Below, in pieces: positions 34,900 through 43,887 of a stretch of DNA of 64,000 nt (within the stretch, counting starts at the first letter, position 1; every line of letters starts with the position of its first letter). The stretch is taken from contig NZ_JACHGV010000016.1 of assembly GCF_014202475.1 (NCBI RefSeq), forward strand, positions 86,887 through 150,886, given 5' to 3'. The translations under genes were made by a program, and so were the position numbers. Under the pieces are notes generated by a model. The model saw nothing but the letters and a program-made list of their open reading frames with translations. It had not been told where the DNA came from and did not search any database. The DNA is from Streptomyces paradoxus. Its GTDB lineage: Bacteria > Actinomycetota > Actinomycetes > Streptomycetales > Streptomycetaceae.

Positions 34900-35691
34900 A
34901 TGGTGGCTACGGGCAGCCTCGACGGACGTGTCGCGGTGATCACGGGCAGCACACGCAGCATCGGCCGCGCCATCGCCGAGGCCTTCCTGGCCGACGGCGC
35001 CACGGTCGTCGTCAGCGGCCGCAGCGAGATCAAGGGCAAGCAGGCCCTGGAGGAGATGGACGCCGGGGACCGGGCCGTCTTCCACCCCTGCGACGCCAAC
35101 AGCCAGGAGGACATCGAGGCCCTCGCCGACTTCGCCGCCGAGCGCTTCGGCAGACTCGACATCTGGGTGAACAACGTCGGCGGCAGCTCCGGCTTCGCCC
35201 CGATCCACCAGCTCAGCGACGAGGCGTGGCACGACGCCCTCAACCTGAACGTCAACGGCTACTTCTACGGCACCCGCCGGGCGCTGCCCAAGATGCTGGA
35301 AGGCGGCTGGGGCCGCATCATCAACATCTCGTCGGTCGAGGGCAAGCAGGCCAACAAGCCCGCGATCAGCCACTACATCACCAACAAGCACGCCATCCAC
35401 GGCCTGACCAAGGCCACCGCCTTCGAGTACGGCACCCAGGGCATCACCTGCAACGCCATCTGCCCCGGCGCCGTCGACACCGACCTGATGCGGGCCGCGG
35501 GTCCCGCCGCGGCGGAGGCCGAGGGCATCTCGTACGAGGAGTGGCTGGGCCGGTTCGCCGAGCACGCCGCCACCAAGAAGATCACCACCGTCGAACAGGT
35601 CGCGGCAGTCGCCTCGCTGCTCGCGAGCGAGGCCGGGGCGGGCATCACCGGCACACTGATCAGCGTCGACGGCGGTACGGCGCAGTGGTAG
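34900..35691 (+). CDS. Short-chain dehydrogenase (3-hydroxyacyl/3-hydroxybutyrate dehydrogenase-like)
   Basis: ATG 34900 with CGGGAG 7 bases upstream; a GTG at 34867 would overlap the Rieske stop but is weaker. 263 residues. TGSTRSIG cofactor motif, VNNVGGSS, INISSVEGKQ, and active-site YITNK. NAD(P)-dependent oxidation of a hydroxyl, plausibly the alcohol produced by the upstream oxygenase. Confidence 0.9.
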   Translation: MVATGSLDGRVAVITGSTRSIGRAIAEAFLADGATVVVSGRSEIKGKQALEEMDAGDRAVFHPCDANSQEDIEALADFAAERFGRLDIWVNNVGGSSGFAPIHQLSDEAWHDALNLNVNGYFYGTRRALPKMLEGGWGRIINISSVEGKQANKPAISHYITNKHAIHGLTKATAFEYGTQGITCNAICPGAVDTDLMRAAGPAAAEAEGISYEEWLGRFAEHAATKKITTVEQVAAVASLLASEAGAGITGTLISVDGGTAQW

Positions 35692-35743
35692 GCGAGGGAC
35701 GGGCAGGGGCAGGCGCGGGTACGGACAGCGGGAGACCTCGGTC

Positions 35744-37480
35744 ATGAAGAGCTGGATCACGGACTGGCAGCGCAGTGAGCGGCTGCCGCACTACACCCGC
35801 GCCAACGCGGGCGAGACCCTGCCGGAACCCGCCAGCCCGCTGGGCTGGACCCTGGTCTGGGGGCGGGGCCTCCAAGGCTGGCGCAAGGGCTTCGTCGGGT
35901 TCGGCATCTACCGCGACGAGGAGGTGGCCGGACCCCGGCCGCCGTTCGTCGGCATGTTCGGCGGCCACTTCTACCTCAACCTGTCCCACATGCGGCTGTT
36001 CGGCATCCGCATGGGCCAGACCGCGGACCAGATCGACGCGGCCTTCGTCGGACAGCGCTCCGACACGCCGGCGTACGTGGCGCACCCGGACGACCAGGAC
36101 GAGGAGCTGACCGCCAAGGCGGGCGCGACGCTCCAGCGGATGCTCGGCCAGACCACCTTCCCGGAGGCCGACGCCGACCGGGAACGGCTGCGCGACCTGC
36201 GCCGCTCGCGCCCCGACCTGACACGGCTGTCCGACGCCGAACTGGTGGCGCACGCACGGTCGTTGCTGGACGAGGTGGAGATCACCTTCCAGCGGCACGT
36301 CGAGTCGTCGCTGCCCGCGTCCGTGGGACCGGCGATCCTCGGCCCGCTGTGCGCGAGCGTGGACCGCCCCGGCGCCATGCTCGACCTCATCGGCGGTCTC
36401 GGCGACGTCGACTCGGCCTCCCCCTCGACCGGGCTGTGGACCCTGTCCCGGCAGGTGGCGGCCTCGGCCGAGCTGAGCGCGCTGTTCGACCAGGGCCCGG
36501 CCGCGGTGGAGCAGGCGCTCGACGCCGCGACCGGCGACGTGAAGGCGTTCCGTGACTCCTTCGAGGAGTTCCTCGCGGAGTCCGGTGACCGCGGCCCCAA
36601 TGAGTGGGACATCCACGCGCTGTCCTGGGAGGCGGCGCCCGTCCAGGCGCTGGCCCTGGTGGACCGGATCCGGCACAGTTCCGACGACGACTCCCCGGCC
36701 GCCCGCCGCAAGCGGCTGACCGAGGGGCGCGAGCGGACGGCGCGGGAAATCCGGGCCGCGCTGCCCGAGGACGCGCAGCCCATGTTCGACGCCGGGATGC
36801 ACGCCTCCCAGGTGTGGATCCCGGCCCGCGAGCGCACCAAGGCGAACTGCGTCACCGTCGTCAACGAGATCCGCATGGCCGTACGGGAGCTCGGCCGCCG
36901 GGGCGTCGAGGCGGGGCTCTTCGCCCGGCCCGAGGACGTGATGATGCTGCTGGACACCGAACTCGACGACTACCTCACCGCCCCGGAGTCCTTCGGCCCC
37001 GTCGTCGCGCGGCGGCTCGAGGAGTACGCGAGCTTGCACGAGCTGGAGCCGCCGTTCTTCGTCGCCGACGACGCGCAGACCGAGATCGACACCTGGCCGC
37101 GCCGAGCCGAGGAACGGACCGAGGCGGCCGTCGAGGGCGATGTGCTCGGCGGTGTGGGCGGCAGCCACGGCACGTACACCGGCAGGGTGCGGGTGGTCAC
37201 CGACCCGGCCTCGTGCGAGGCGCTGGAGCCCGGCGAGGTGCTGGTCGCGCCGATCACGGACGCGGCCTGGACCCCGCTGTTCCTGGTCGCGGGAGCTGCC
37301 GTCGTTGACGTCGGCGCGCTCAACAGCCACGCCGTGGTGGTCTGCCGTGAGCTGGGCATTCCGGCCGTGATCTCCGTCGAGGGCGGGACGCGGCGGCTGC
37401 GGGACGGCATGGTGATCACGGTCGACGGCGACCGGGGCACGGTCACCGTGGACAGTGTGGCGACCGCGCTCGGAGTCTGA
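35744..37480 (+). CDS. PEP-utilising (phosphohistidine) protein without ATP-grasp domain
   Basis: ATG 35744; 578 residues. The C-terminal swivelling domain has the phospho-His (VGALNSHAVVVCRELGIPAV, His529) and ends DGMVITVDGDRGTVTV. The long central part (ERTKANCVTVVNEIRMAVRE and LFARPEDVMMLLDTELDDYL) resembles the substrate-binding region of rifampin phosphotransferase-type enzymes. There is no N-terminal ATP-grasp and no PEP barrel. Either phosphate is supplied by another protein (the PPDK-like 21928 gene is a candidate), or the domain has a new use. In an oxygenase operon it may phosphorylate a hydroxylated intermediate, as phenylphosphate synthase does for phenol. Confidence 0.85.
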   Translation: MKSWITDWQRSERLPHYTRANAGETLPEPASPLGWTLVWGRGLQGWRKGFVGFGIYRDEEVAGPRPPFVGMFGGHFYLNLSHMRLFGIRMGQTADQIDAAFVGQRSDTPAYVAHPDDQDEELTAKAGATLQRMLGQTTFPEADADRERLRDLRRSRPDLTRLSDAELVAHARSLLDEVEITFQRHVESSLPASVGPAILGPLCASVDRPGAMLDLIGGLGDVDSASPSTGLWTLSRQVAASAELSALFDQGPAAVEQALDAATGDVKAFRDSFEEFLAESGDRGPNEWDIHALSWEAAPVQALALVDRIRHSSDDDSPAARRKRLTEGRERTAREIRAALPEDAQPMFDAGMHASQVWIPARERTKANCVTVVNEIRMAVRELGRRGVEAGLFARPEDVMMLLDTELDDYLTAPESFGPVVARRLEEYASLHELEPPFFVADDAQTEIDTWPRRAEERTEAAVEGDVLGGVGGSHGTYTGRVRVVTDPASCEALEPGEVLVAPITDAAWTPLFLVAGAAVVDVGALNSHAVVVCRELGIPAVISVEGGTRRLRDGMVITVDGDRGTVTVDSVATALGV

Positions 37481-37487
37481 CAGACGC

Positions 37488-37525
37488 GTGGGCCCGCCGC
37501 CCCGCTGACGGGGCGGCGGGCCCAC
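37488..37525 (+). terminator. Strong terminator after the PEP-type gene
   Basis: GTGGGCCCGCCGCCCC (37488-37503) pairs perfectly with 37510-37525 around loop GCTGAC: a 16-bp stem beginning 7 bases after the stop. The ABM gene starts 26 bases later, so it may be expressed by readthrough or from its own promoter. Confidence 0.85.
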
Positions 37526-37551
37526 GGCCATGATCTCGGAGGGAACACGCC

Positions 37552-37848
37552 ATGGCAGAGGAAATCATCGTCGCGGGCTGGATGGACTACGAGCCCGGCG
37601 ATCGCGACAGCGTGCTGGAACAGCTGGTCGTGCTGGGGGCCCGGACCCGTGAGGAGGAACCGGGCTGCCTGGACTACGCGATGACCGCGGACCCGGGCGA
37701 CGGACGGCGTATCCGTGTGTACGAGCGGTGGGCCTCGCAGCGAGACCTCGACGAGCATTTCGCCACGCCGCACATCAAGGAGTTCCGGGCGGCCGTGGCC
37801 GGGCTGACGCGGGTCGGGGTCTCCTTGCGGTCCCACACCGTGGCCTCG

Positions 37849-37866
<18 letters not shown>
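37552..37866 (+). CDS. Antibiotic biosynthesis monooxygenase (ABM) domain protein
   Basis: ATG 37552 with GGAGGGAACACGCC upstream; 104 residues, one dimeric ferredoxin-like fold. Core pattern: VAGWMDYEPGDRDSVLEQLV, REEEPGCLDYAMTADPGDG, IRVYERWASQRDLDEHFATP, HIKEFRA. Such proteins are cofactor-free monooxygenases (quinone-forming) or heme oxygenase-like; often small helpers in catabolic operons. Its 3' end overlaps the convergent oxidoreductase by 18 bases. Confidence 0.85.
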
Positions 37867-38894
<1,028 letters not shown>

Positions 38895-38898
<4 letters not shown>

Positions 38899-39110
38899 TC
38901 CTCCGGCTGCCGGGGGGCGCGCCGCTGGGCGAGGCGGCCTACCCAGCCGGCCATCTGGAGGTCGGCGTGGCGCAGTTCGCCCGACTGCCACCGGGCCTGG
39001 AAGTCGAAGATGCCCTGCACCCCCGTCCTGGGATCGGTCACCTCGACCAGTCCGTCCTCGGTGAGCCGGTACACGTGCCCGGTCAGGGGGTGGATCACTT
39101 GCTTGGACAT
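38895..39110 (-). CDS. Small unknown protein in the Rieske-ferredoxin operon (71 aa)
   Basis: ATG 39110; 71 residues starting MSKQVIHPLTGHVYRLTEDG. A compact beta-hairpin-like N-half (VYRLTEDGLVEVTDPRTGVQ) is followed by an aromatic/basic helix. No cysteines, no membrane segment. It is tightly packed: 7 bases after the ferredoxin stop, with a 4-base overlap with the oxidoreductase. Possibly an oxygenase-associated accessory protein; I do not recognise a family. Confidence 0.7.
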
Positions 39111-39117
39111 GGGGGCC

Positions 39118-39432
39118 TCACTCCTGCACTGGGCGGCGCACGCCGCGCTTGGTCACGGTGACCGGGCCCTCGACCCGGAGCCGGCAGGCGAGCCGGGTCA
39201 GGCCGTCCACCGGTCTGCGCAGGGCCTCGATGCCCTCGCGCTCCAGCGAGCCCACGGGGGAACAGTTCTCGGTGCCCTCCTCGACCTGGACGAAGCAGGT
39301 ACGGCAGGTTCCCTTGCCGCCGCAGACGGTGGGCCAGCGGTAGCCGAGCCGCCGGGCGGCGGTGAACAGGTCCTCGCCGTCGAGGACTTCGAGCTCGACG
39401 CCCAGGGGTCTGACCGCCACCCGGTGGGTCAC
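39118..39432 (-). CDS. [2Fe-2S] plant-type ferredoxin
   Basis: GTG 39432 overlaps the oxygenase stop by 4 bases; about 104 residues. Cluster-binding cysteines: CGGKGTCRTC (C-x5-C-x2-C), plus the later Cys in RLACRLRVEG. It should carry single electrons to the Rieske oxygenase encoded immediately upstream. Its reductase is not adjacent; the PDR-type reductase at 52516 is the nearest candidate. Confidence 0.92.
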   Translation of the reverse strand: MTHRVAVRPLGVELEVLDGEDLFTAARRLGYRWPTVCGGKGTCRTCFVQVEEGTENCSPVGSLEREGIEALRRPVDGLTRLACRLRVEGPVTVTKRGVRRPVQE

Positions 39433-40838
39433 TTGTCCATCCACTGGTCGAGCGTCCGGTTGAAGTGGCGGATGCGGCTCTCCTGGTAGTTGGCGAGCGT
39501 GATGCCCGGCTTGCGCATCGCCTTCAGGCCCTGCTGGACGTAGGGCAGGTTCTCGCAGTCCTGGTCGAAGACGGGGCCCAGCACACCGAGTTCGGGGATG
39601 TCGGCGAAGAGCATGTCCTCCGGCACCCAGCGGATCTTCACCGGGGGCGGCATCTCGCCGGGTTTCTTCGGGGACGACATGAAGATGATCTCGGCGGTGC
39701 AGGAGTCGGGGTCGAGGCCGTTGGGCCGGAACCGGTAGATGATGTTCGACTTGGCGCCGCCCCAGGGGTTGAAATTGGGGAACAGCAAGTAGTTGATGGC
39801 GTCCAGCAGCTCGGTGTCGGGGGTCTGTGAGAAGTCCTGGTGCGAGGTGGCCGCCAGTTGCTCGCGCATCCGCGCGGCGAGGACCTGGCGGGCGGTGCCG
39901 CCGGGCGGGATCGCCGGCAGTTCGTCGCCCTCCTGCATCACCAGGTCACGGCCCTGTGCTGCGGCGTAGAACGAACGCGAGTCGTAGAAGGTCTCCAGGA
40001 CGTCCTCCTCCGTGACGGAGTCCGCCACGTGCGGGCTGGGCGCGCCCTGGATATTGATCATCCGGTTCCAGTTCGGCTGGTCCGCCATGACGTCGTACTG
40101 CGAGTTGGCGTCGGCGAGCCACGGCAGCATCTGCGGGTGCGTGGCGATCACATGGAAGGACTCGATGAACGCGTCCTGTGCGATCTTCCAGTTGCAGGGC
40201 AGCACCTTGCCGATGTGCAGCGACTTGTAGCGGTTCTCCAGCGGCCAGATGTAGTAGTCGTCGAAGGTGCCGCGGTAGCTGTCGAAGGACTCGGCGTAGG
40301 GGTCCATGTTGATGAAGACGAAGCCCCGCCAGGTGGCCACCTGCGCCTCGGGGAGGGCGAACTTCTCCGGGGTGATGTGCGGGAAGTCCCAGGCACAGGG
40401 CGGGGTCTGCATCGTGCCGTCGAGGTTCCAGGCGAAGCCGTGGAACGAGCAGCGGAACTCGCTGACGTTGCCGCCGCCGGTGCGCAGCTTGCGCCCGCGG
40501 TGCAGGCAGACGTTGACGAAGGCGCGGATCTCGTCGGGAGCCGTGCGGACGACGATGAGGGAGTCGTCGCCGACCTCGTAGACCTCGTGGTCGCCGGTCT
40601 CGGGGATCTCGCTCTCCAGGCAGGCGAACTGCCAGACGCGCCGCCAGACCTGCCGCATCTCGCGTTCGGCCCACTCCCGGGAGGTGAAGCGGGCGGTGTC
40701 GATGTCCTCGCTGCCGAGGTAGTCGTTGCGCTCGTACCTCAGGGCGGGTGGGACGGGGCGGCTGTCCTGGTCGAGGTAGTCCTGGACGCTGGGCCCGGGG
40801 CACCGCGCCGTGGCCGGCTCCGACGATTCGTCCATCAT
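39429..40838 (-). CDS. Rieske non-heme iron oxygenase, catalytic subunit (2)
   Basis: ATG 40838 (or the next codon, also ATG) behind GGAGGAG; 469 residues. Rieske site CLHRG (111-115) and CSFHG (130-134), mononuclear iron region NWKIAQDAFIESFHVIATHP. The long form with EFRCSFHGFAWNLDG is the type found in sphingomonad and actinomycete terpenoid/aromatic clusters. Initiates an operon with ferredoxin, a small protein and an enone reductase. No separate beta subunit, so probably a homotrimer. Substrate unknown. Confidence 0.93.
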   Translation of the reverse strand: MMDESSEPATARCPGPSVQDYLDQDSRPVPPALRYERNDYLGSEDIDTARFTSREWAEREMRQVWRRVWQFACLESEIPETGDHEVYEVGDDSLIVVRTAPDEIRAFVNVCLHRGRKLRTGGGNVSEFRCSFHGFAWNLDGTMQTPPCAWDFPHITPEKFALPEAQVATWRGFVFINMDPYAESFDSYRGTFDDYYIWPLENRYKSLHIGKVLPCNWKIAQDAFIESFHVIATHPQMLPWLADANSQYDVMADQPNWNRMINIQGAPSPHVADSVTEEDVLETFYDSRSFYAAAQGRDLVMQEGDELPAIPPGGTARQVLAARMREQLAATSHQDFSQTPDTELLDAINYLLFPNFNPWGGAKSNIIYRFRPNGLDPDSCTAEIIFMSSPKKPGEMPPPVKIRWVPEDMLFADIPELGVLGPVFDQDCENLPYVQQGLKAMRKPGITLANYQESRIRHFNRTLDQWMDK

Positions 40839-40852
40839 CTCTCCTCCGGCAG

Positions 40853-40875
40853 AAACTTTAGAGTGAGTGTAGTTA
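40853..40875. promoter_or_regulatory. Island operator, copy 5 (degenerate)
   Basis: ACTT (40855-40858), 11-base spacer, TAGT (40870-40873), then TA: the ACT-N13-AGT frame of the motif is kept, 15 bases upstream of the Rieske (2) start codon. Confidence 0.4.
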
Positions 40876-41018
40876 CCGGTTGCGGCCGGGAGCAACAGTC
40901 ACGCCGATGAACGACCTCCACAGCGACCGAGATCGCCAGGAAATTGACGGCATACCTGGAATTTCTTGCGGCGGACCTCTCCCCAAGGCCGCTGGGGCAT
41001 GTCACACTCCGACCCACT

Positions 41019-41036
41019 TGAGGCTGTAGTGCCTCA
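41019..41036. promoter_or_regulatory. Inverted repeat upstream of the ABC importer operon
   Basis: TGAGGC-TGTAGT-GCCTCA is a perfect 6-bp inverted repeat about 170 bases before the binding-protein gene, in the 367-base divergent gap (40839-41205) where no gene was found. It could be an operator or a transcript hairpin. Confidence 0.4.
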
Positions 41037-41205
41037 TAAGTTTCTCCGTTCCGGGACGGCATGTGCCCGCCCCGGCCCCAGCGCCGCGGCGTTCTCGCCC
41101 CGGGGCACCCCAGAATCGATCCGCCTGAACGGAGCCGACCGCCGCGGACGCGGAAGCGACGCGAGTCGCGGCAGCGCAGGCGTCACACCACGGGAGCACT
41201 CAACG

Positions 41206-42348
41206 ATGAGTTCCAGACCCCGTCGCGCGGTCCACCGCGCCCTGACCTCGATCCTCCCCGTCACCGCCCTGCTCGCCCTGGCGGCGTGCGGCACCGGCGC
41301 CACTCCGGCCGCCGACTCGACGCAGGCGGGGGCGCCCGGCTCCCCCGGCCTGGCGGCGGCCCGCGCGGCCCTGGCGAAGTACTCCGAGCGCCCGGCCACG
41401 ATCTCCGTGACCGAGCCCGTCGGCAAGGCGATCCCCAAGGGCAAGAAGATCGACTTCATCCTCTGCGGCGTCCAGTCCTGCAAGGACCTCGCCGACTTCT
41501 TCACCGAGGCCGCGAAGGAACTCGGCTGGCAGGTGAAGCAGATCGCCACCCAGGGCACCCCGGAGTCCGTCCAGGCCGCCTACGAGCAGGCCGTACGGGA
41601 CAAGCCGGACGCCGTCGTCGCCTCCGGTTTCCCCCGTGCCGTCTACGCGAAGCAGCTGGCACAGCTGAAGGCGGCCGGCATCCCCGTCGTCCAGTCGAAC
41701 GCCGACGACGTGACGGGCGACGGCATCTCCCTGCTGAAGAACGGACCGAAGGACGTCGGCATCCAGGGCGAGATGCTCGCCTCGTGGGTGGTGTCGAACA
41801 GCGGCGCCAAGGCGAACACCGTCTACTTCGATCTGCCGGCCTACACGATCCTCAAGCCCGTCAGGGACTCCTTCGCGTCCAAGTACGAGGAATGGTGCAC
41901 CGGTTGCGCGCTGGACAACGTCGACGTGCCGATCACCGCGGTGGGCAAGGACATGCCGGACCGCGTGGTGTCGTACCTCCGGTCGCACCCGAAGGTGACC
42001 CATGTCGTCTTCTCCCTGGGCCTGCTCAACGTGGGTGTGCCGGCCGCGCTGAAGACCGCCGGGATCACCGGCAAGCACATCGTCGTCAACGTCGGTGACG
42101 CGCAGAACTACCAGTACATCCAGAGCGGTCTCACCGACGGCGCGATGGCGCTGAACTCCCACGAGACGGCCTGGCTCCAGGCCGACGCGCTGGCCCGGCA
42201 CTTCACGGGCCAGTCCATGGCCGTGGGTCAGAAGGCTGCGCTGCCCAACATGCTCGTCACCAAGGACAACCTGCCCTCGGCAGACGGCGACTTCCCGATC
42301 GTCGAGGACTACCGGAAGCAGTTCAAGGCGCTGTGGGGGCTGAATTGA
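41206..42348 (+). CDS. ABC importer substrate-binding lipoprotein (simple-sugar type)
   Basis: ATG 41206 with CGGGAG upstream; 380 residues. Lipoprotein signal peptide with lipobox LAAC-GTG (Cys about residue 27). The periplasmic-binding-protein fold is of the ribose/xylose class (Peripla_BP_4): VQAAYEQAVRDKPDAVVASG, AGIPVVQSNADDV, HVVFSLGLLNVGVPAALKTA. It captures a ligand outside the cell for the ABC subunits encoded next. Despite the sugar-type fold, several catabolic clusters use this type for non-sugars, so ligand identity is open. Confidence 0.9.
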   Translation: MSSRPRRAVHRALTSILPVTALLALAACGTGATPAADSTQAGAPGSPGLAAARAALAKYSERPATISVTEPVGKAIPKGKKIDFILCGVQSCKDLADFFTEAAKELGWQVKQIATQGTPESVQAAYEQAVRDKPDAVVASGFPRAVYAKQLAQLKAAGIPVVQSNADDVTGDGISLLKNGPKDVGIQGEMLASWVVSNSGAKANTVYFDLPAYTILKPVRDSFASKYEEWCTGCALDNVDVPITAVGKDMPDRVVSYLRSHPKVTHVVFSLGLLNVGVPAALKTAGITGKHIVVNVGDAQNYQYIQSGLTDGAMALNSHETAWLQADALARHFTGQSMAVGQKAALPNMLVTKDNLPSADGDFPIVEDYRKQFKALWGLN

Positions 42349-43856
42349 CCGGGCCGGTGCTGCGGGTGGCCGCCCTGTCGAAGAGATTCGGCGGCACCCA
42401 GGCACTCAAGGATGTCGATCTGGAGGTCTCGCCCGGCGAGATCCACGCCCTGATCGGGCCCAACGGCTCCGGCAAGTCCACCCTCATCAAGATCCTCGCC
42501 GGCTACCACCACGCGGAGCCCGGCGCCGTGGCCGAACTCGACGGCGAGCCCTTCGACCTCGGCCAGGTCACGGCCTCCCGGCACGACCGGCTCCGCTTCG
42601 TCCACCAGGAGCTGGGGCTGGTGGGCGAGTTGAGCGCCATCGACAACCTCGCGCTCCGTCAGGGCTTCGTCCGCACGGCCTTCGGCAACATCCGCTGGCC
42701 GGAGATGGAGAGGCGCACGAGTGCCCTCGTCGAACGGTTTGGCCTCGGCATCGACGTACGCCGCCCCCTGGCGACGGCGACCCCCGTCCAGCGCACGGTG
42801 GTGGCCATCGCCGCCGCGCTACAGGGCTGGGAGGGCCGCCGCGGGGTCCTGGTGCTCGACGAGCCCACCGCCGTACTCCCGCCCGGCGAGGTGGCCCGCC
42901 TCTTCGACATCGTGCGGGAGGTCCGCGACGCCGGCGCCGGCGTGCTGTACGTCTCGCACCGGATGGACGAGATCTTCGTGCTCGCCGACCGGGTCACCGT
43001 GATCCGCGGCGGACGCCGGATCGCCACCCGCCCGGTCGCCGAGCTCACTCCGCGCACGCTGGCGGAGCTGATGGCGGGCGAGGAGATGGAGACCGGCCAC
43101 CGCCCGGCGCCCCCGTCCGCCCTCACCGGCCCCCTGCTGGAGGTCCGTGGGCTGTCGGCCGGGCCCCTGCGGGGAGTCGGCTTCGACCTGGCCAGAGGAG
43201 AGCGCCTGGGCATCACGGGTCTCGTCGGCTCCGGCCACGAGATCGTGCCGTACGCGGTGTGCGGGGCCCATGCCGGGCGGGTGAGCGGCAGGCTGCGGCT
43301 GCCGGAACGCTCCCAACGGTGGACCCAGGCGCGTGACGCCGGCGACCTCGGCCTCCCCCTGGTCCCGGCGGACCGGCCGGGCGAGGGAGTGATCGGCGAC
43401 TTCTCGGTCGGCGAGAACCTCACCCTGCCGCTCCTGGACCGGCTGCGCTCCCGCTCCGGGCGGCTGCGCCGACGCCGCGAGTCCGCCCTGGCGGAGGACT
43501 GGATCCGGCGGGTCGGGGTGCGTACGGCGGGGCCCGGAGCGAGGATCACCACCTTGAGCGGCGGCAACCAGCAGAAGGTCGTCATGGCCCGCTGTCTGGC
43601 ACAGCGCCCGCCGGTGCTGGCGCTGTGCGAACCCACGGCGGGCGTGGACATCGCCACCCGCCTTCAGCTGTACGACCTGATAGAGCGTCAGGCCGACGAG
43701 GGCATGGGAGTCATCGTGTCCTCCTCCGACACCCAGGACCTGCTCGCGCTGTGCACCCGCGTCCTGGTGGTGCGGGACGGCCGTGTCGCACGGGAGATCA
43801 GCGGCCGGGACATCACCGAGCCGGCGCTCGTGCACGCCATGGAAGGAACCGAGTGA
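42345..43856 (+). CDS. ABC importer ATPase, tandem (RbsA-like), with odd second Walker B
   Basis: TTG 42345 overlapping the previous stop by 4 bases, or GTG 42333; about 503 residues. Half 1: Walker A GPNGSGKST, Walker B GVLVLDEPTAVLPP, but the usual LSGGQ signature is replaced by TPVQRTVVAIAAAL. Half 2: degenerate Walker A GLVGSGHE (normal for this family), good signature TLSGGNQQKVVMAR, then VLALCEPTAGVDIA, where the Walker B Asp is Cys. The split of intact motifs between halves means at most one composite site works. Powers uptake with the permease at 43884. Confidence 0.9.
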   Translation: MTGPVLRVAALSKRFGGTQALKDVDLEVSPGEIHALIGPNGSGKSTLIKILAGYHHAEPGAVAELDGEPFDLGQVTASRHDRLRFVHQELGLVGELSAIDNLALRQGFVRTAFGNIRWPEMERRTSALVERFGLGIDVRRPLATATPVQRTVVAIAAALQGWEGRRGVLVLDEPTAVLPPGEVARLFDIVREVRDAGAGVLYVSHRMDEIFVLADRVTVIRGGRRIATRPVAELTPRTLAELMAGEEMETGHRPAPPSALTGPLLEVRGLSAGPLRGVGFDLARGERLGITGLVGSGHEIVPYAVCGAHAGRVSGRLRLPERSQRWTQARDAGDLGLPLVPADRPGEGVIGDFSVGENLTLPLLDRLRSRSGRLRRRRESALAEDWIRRVGVRTAGPGARITTLSGGNQQKVVMARCLAQRPPVLALCEPTAGVDIATRLQLYDLIERQADEGMGVIVSSSDTQDLLALCTRVLVVRDGRVAREISGRDITEPALVHAMEGTE

Positions 43857-43887
43857 CATGAGCCCTGGAAGGAACCGAGTGACATGA
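43840..43887 (+). repeat. 22-bp direct duplication making a 9-codon leader before the permease
   Basis: The 22 bases 43840-43861 (TGGAAGGAACCGAGTGACAT plus GA) are repeated exactly at 43866-43887. The block contains the ribosome site, the ATPase stop and an ATG. The first ATG (43858) now opens MSPGRNRVT and stops in the TGA that overlaps the true permease ATG (43884). Confidence 0.9.
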
